Shown here in pieces: positions 13,495 through 15,493 of a stretch of DNA of 15,493 nt. Numbering within the stretch: position 1 is the first letter of the stretch; each line of letters starts with the position of its first letter. The DNA is from CAZPDM01 sp964585305 (GTDB lineage: Bacteria; Planctomycetota; Uabimicrobiia; Uabimicrobiales; JABWCH01). Both the position numbers and the translations under genes were made by a program. Below the pieces are notes generated by a model. The model did no database searches. It was not told the origin of the DNA and was given only the letters and a program-made list of their open reading frames with translations. The stretch lies in contig CAZPDM010000094.1 of NCBI GenBank assembly GCA_964585305.1, positions 1 through 15,493 on the forward strand, read 5' to 3'.

Positions 13495-14337
13495 ATGAGT
13501 TCTGGAAAATTGATCAAACAACGTCGCAAATCCACTAAAAATATTTTTAAAATTACAAGAACAATGGAATTAGTTGCGACAGCAAAATTAAAAATTGCGA
13601 CACGTAGTTTCAATAATTTTTTGGTTTATCGTAATAAAATTATTGAGATCATTTCAAGAGTCATAGGCGCAAACCAAAGTCATCCTCTTTTACAAAAATA
13701 CGAACCTGTCCAAAATATTATTCTTATTGGATTGGCTAGTAATAAAGGGCTTTGCGGAAACTATAATAGTAAAATTACAAATTTTATCTTAGATACTCAA
13801 CAAAAATTGATTGCGGAAGGCAAAAATGTTGCTTTGCATATTGTTGGCAACAAAGTTGTACGCCATTTGCAGTTTAATAACATTTCTGTTGCGCATACAT
13901 ATAAAAACTTGAGAGATCAACCTAAATTTGAAGAATTAGACCCTTTAGCTAAGCAACTTACTGAATCTTTTTTAAATAATACAGTTCAAGAAGTTTGGCT
14001 AGCTTATACGAAAAGAACAAAGCTAGTTTGTGAACGATTATTACCGTTTTCCATTCCTACTTCCGATAGTTTTTCAGCTTCTGAACAATATACTTTTGAT
14101 CCGGATGCTGGCAAAATTATGCAGTCTTTGATTCCTATGACATTACGTTTAACACTTTATCAGGCATTTTTAGATGCTGCGATCAGTGAACAAACTTCAC
14201 GAATGTTAGCAATGAAAACTGCTTCGGAAAATGCGGAAAAAATCATTAAGCAACTCACTAGAGAATACAATCGGGCCCGCCAAAGCCAAATTACTAAGGA
14301 AATTCTAGAAGTTTTGGCTGGTGCGGAAAGAAAATAG
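13495..14337 (+). CDS. atpG: F-type ATP synthase subunit gamma
   Basis: Central rotor shaft that turns with the c-ring inside the alpha/beta head. The N-terminal helix SGKLIKQRRKSTKNIFKITRT followed by MELVATAKLK (to about residue 33), the middle block SNKGLCGNYN (82-91) and the C-terminal LTREYNRARQSQITKEILEVLAGA (about 254-277) are family hallmarks. Both ends are present, as needed for the antiparallel coiled coil. Length 280 is normal. The start lies two bases after atpA with GAGAAA inside the end of atpA as ribosome binding site. Confidence 0.96.
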   Translation: MSSGKLIKQRRKSTKNIFKITRTMELVATAKLKIATRSFNNFLVYRNKIIEIISRVIGANQSHPLLQKYEPVQNIILIGLASNKGLCGNYNSKITNFILDTQQKLIAEGKNVALHIVGNKVVRHLQFNNISVAHTYKNLRDQPKFEELDPLAKQLTESFLNNTVQEVWLAYTKRTKLVCERLLPFSIPTSDSFSASEQYTFDPDAGKIMQSLIPMTLRLTLYQAFLDAAISEQTSRMLAMKTASENAEKIIKQLTREYNRARQSQITKEILEVLAGAERK

Positions 14338-14345
14338 AGAAAAAC

Positions 14346-15493
14346 ATGAATGAAGGAAAAATTGTACAGGTAATTGGCTCTACTGTAGATGTGGAATTTC
14401 CTGTTGGAAAATTGCCCGACATTAACAATGCTCTTACTGTAGAAGCTAATGTAAATGGTCATGACGTTAAAGTTTGGCTTGAAGTTCATCAACATTTAGG
14501 CCATCATCGTGTTAAAACTGTAGCACTAGGTTCAACCGATGGCCTCGTGCGTGATATGAAAGTAATTGATACAGGAACATGTGTTGAAGTTCCAGTTGGC
14601 CCGGAAACACTAGGTCGAGTTTTCAATATACTGGGAGAAACAATTGATCAAAAAGGCCCATGCCCAATTATTAGTAAAGAAAAAATCCACCGACATCCCC
14701 CAGCATTTGCTAACCTTACTCCTAAAACCCAAATTTTTGAAACAGGGATTAAAGTAGTAGATTTACTTGCTCCTTATGTCAAAGGTGGTAAGACAGGCCT
14801 ATTTGGTGGGGCTGGTGTTGGCAAAACAGTTATCATTCAGGAACTTATACATAATATTGCTACCCATCATGGTGGCGTGTCTGTTTTTGCTGGCGTAGGA
14901 GAACGTACTCGCGAAGGTAATGATTTATGGCTAGAAATGCAAGAATCTGGCGTTATTAACAAAGCCGTTATGTGTTTTGGCCAAATGAACGAACCACCAG
15001 GCGCACGTTTCCGTGTAGCTCTCAGTGCTTTAACAATGGCAGAATACTTTCGCGATCAACGTGGTCAAGATGTTTTGCTCTTCATTGATAATATTTTCCG
15101 TTTCACTCAAGCCGGTTCGGAAGTTTCTGCTCTGTTAGGCCGTATGCCGTCTGCTGTTGGTTATCAACCAACTTTAGCGACAGAGATGGGCGAATTGCAG
15201 GAACGTATTACTTCTACAGATAAAGGCTCTATTACGTCTATTCAGGCTATTTATGTTCCTGCTGATGATTATACTGACCCTGCTCCTGCTACAGCATTTA
15301 CGCACTTGGATGCGACAACAAACCTTTCTCGCAGTATTGCTGAAAAAGGGATTTATCCTGCGGTAGATCCTCTTGAATCTACTTCACGCATTCTCGAACC
15401 TCAATATGTTGGCGAAGAACACTACAAAACTGCACGTCGTGTTCAAGAAATCATACAACGCTATAAAGAGCTTAAAGACATTATTGCAATTCT
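14346..15493 (+). CDS. atpD: F-type ATP synthase subunit beta, partial (3' end beyond window)
   Basis: Catalytic subunit of F1. The ATG at 14346 opens a frame that stays open to the last base (382 codons plus two bases). The P-loop GGAGVGKT is at 154-161, the catalytic glutamate is E186 in GVGERTREGNDL (183-194) with R187 after it, and Walker B is LLFIDNI (244-250). Further family blocks are ALLGRMPSAVGYQPTLATEMG (262-282) and VPADDYTDPAPATAF (304-318). The DELSEEDK segment and C-terminal helices should follow beyond the edge, as should atpC. GAGAAA before the start, overlapping the end of atpG, is the likely ribosome binding site; spacing from atpG is 8 bases. Confidence 0.98.
   Translation, partial: MNEGKIVQVIGSTVDVEFPVGKLPDINNALTVEANVNGHDVKVWLEVHQHLGHHRVKTVALGSTDGLVRDMKVIDTGTCVEVPVGPETLGRVFNILGETIDQKGPCPIISKEKIHRHPPAFANLTPKTQIFETGIKVVDLLAPYVKGGKTGLFGGAGVGKTVIIQELIHNIATHHGGVSVFAGVGERTREGNDLWLEMQESGVINKAVMCFGQMNEPPGARFRVALSALTMAEYFRDQRGQDVLLFIDNIFRFTQAGSEVSALLGRMPSAVGYQPTLATEMGELQERITSTDKGSITSIQAIYVPADDYTDPAPATAFTHLDATTNLSRSIAEKGIYPAVDPLESTSRILEPQYVGEEHYKTARRVQEIIQRYKELKDIIAI

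Noticed and set aside
1..15493. CRISPR array, tRNA, rRNA, insertion sequence or prophage genes
   Set aside because: No regularly spaced repeats, cloverleaf, transposase motifs or phage-like genes were seen; apart from the two short in-gene repeats, the window is ordinary chromosomal sequence.

Overview
This window is a low-GC (roughly one third by eye) bacterial chromosome segment from a draft assembly; a run of exactly 100 N at 6589-6688 marks a scaffold join. A protein ending in a PEP-CTERM sorting signal (6796-7542), several Sec signal peptides and a c-ring with a proton-type site point to a Gram-negative, exosortase-bearing bacterium. A member of the PVC group (Lentisphaerae, Verrucomicrobia, Kiritimatiellae) would fit, but this is an inference from gene content and no marker here settles it. 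TGA is used as a stop, so the genetic code is standard.

Layout. (1) Plus strand 115-2728: truA (tRNA pseudouridine synthase), then a zinc-type ABC importer binding protein (znuA) and ATPase (znuC) with no permease gene, closed by a long symmetric terminator. (2) Minus strand 5613-2794: a PEP mutase/isocitrate lyase family lyase, followed by the large and small subunits of an aconitase-family dehydratase (leuC/leuD type). This unit is read from a perfect-consensus sigma-70 promoter (TTGACA, 17 bp, TATAAT). It may be ordinary leucine biosynthesis beside an unrelated lyase, or a dehydratase-lyase module like the dimethylmalate pathway of nicotinate fermenters. (3) Plus strand 6024-7542: a secreted or membrane protein of unknown function with EQP repeats, cut by the gap, then a PEP-CTERM protein with an L-type-lectin-like domain. 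(4) Plus strand 7734-9102: yebC, an unlisted 56-residue microprotein, and methylmalonyl-CoA epimerase, probably one transcript from a good promoter at 7642-7670. (5) Plus strand 9191 to the window end: F-type ATP synthase operon in the order small membrane protein, atpB, atpE, atpF, atpH, atpA, atpG, atpD; atpD runs off the end.

How it works together. The ATP synthase genes encode a complete Fo (a, c, b) and the delta, alpha, gamma and beta subunits of F1; epsilon (atpC) would be expected beyond the edge. Methylmalonyl-CoA epimerase and the lyase could both touch propionate metabolism, but nothing in the window links them directly.

The most noteworthy points are the dehydratase-lyase cluster with its consensus promoter and leader hairpin, the microprotein between yebC and mce, the unknown EQP-repeat membrane protein, the importer pair without a permease, and several strong hairpins in and before the atp operon, one of which buries the only good ribosome binding site upstream of atpH.
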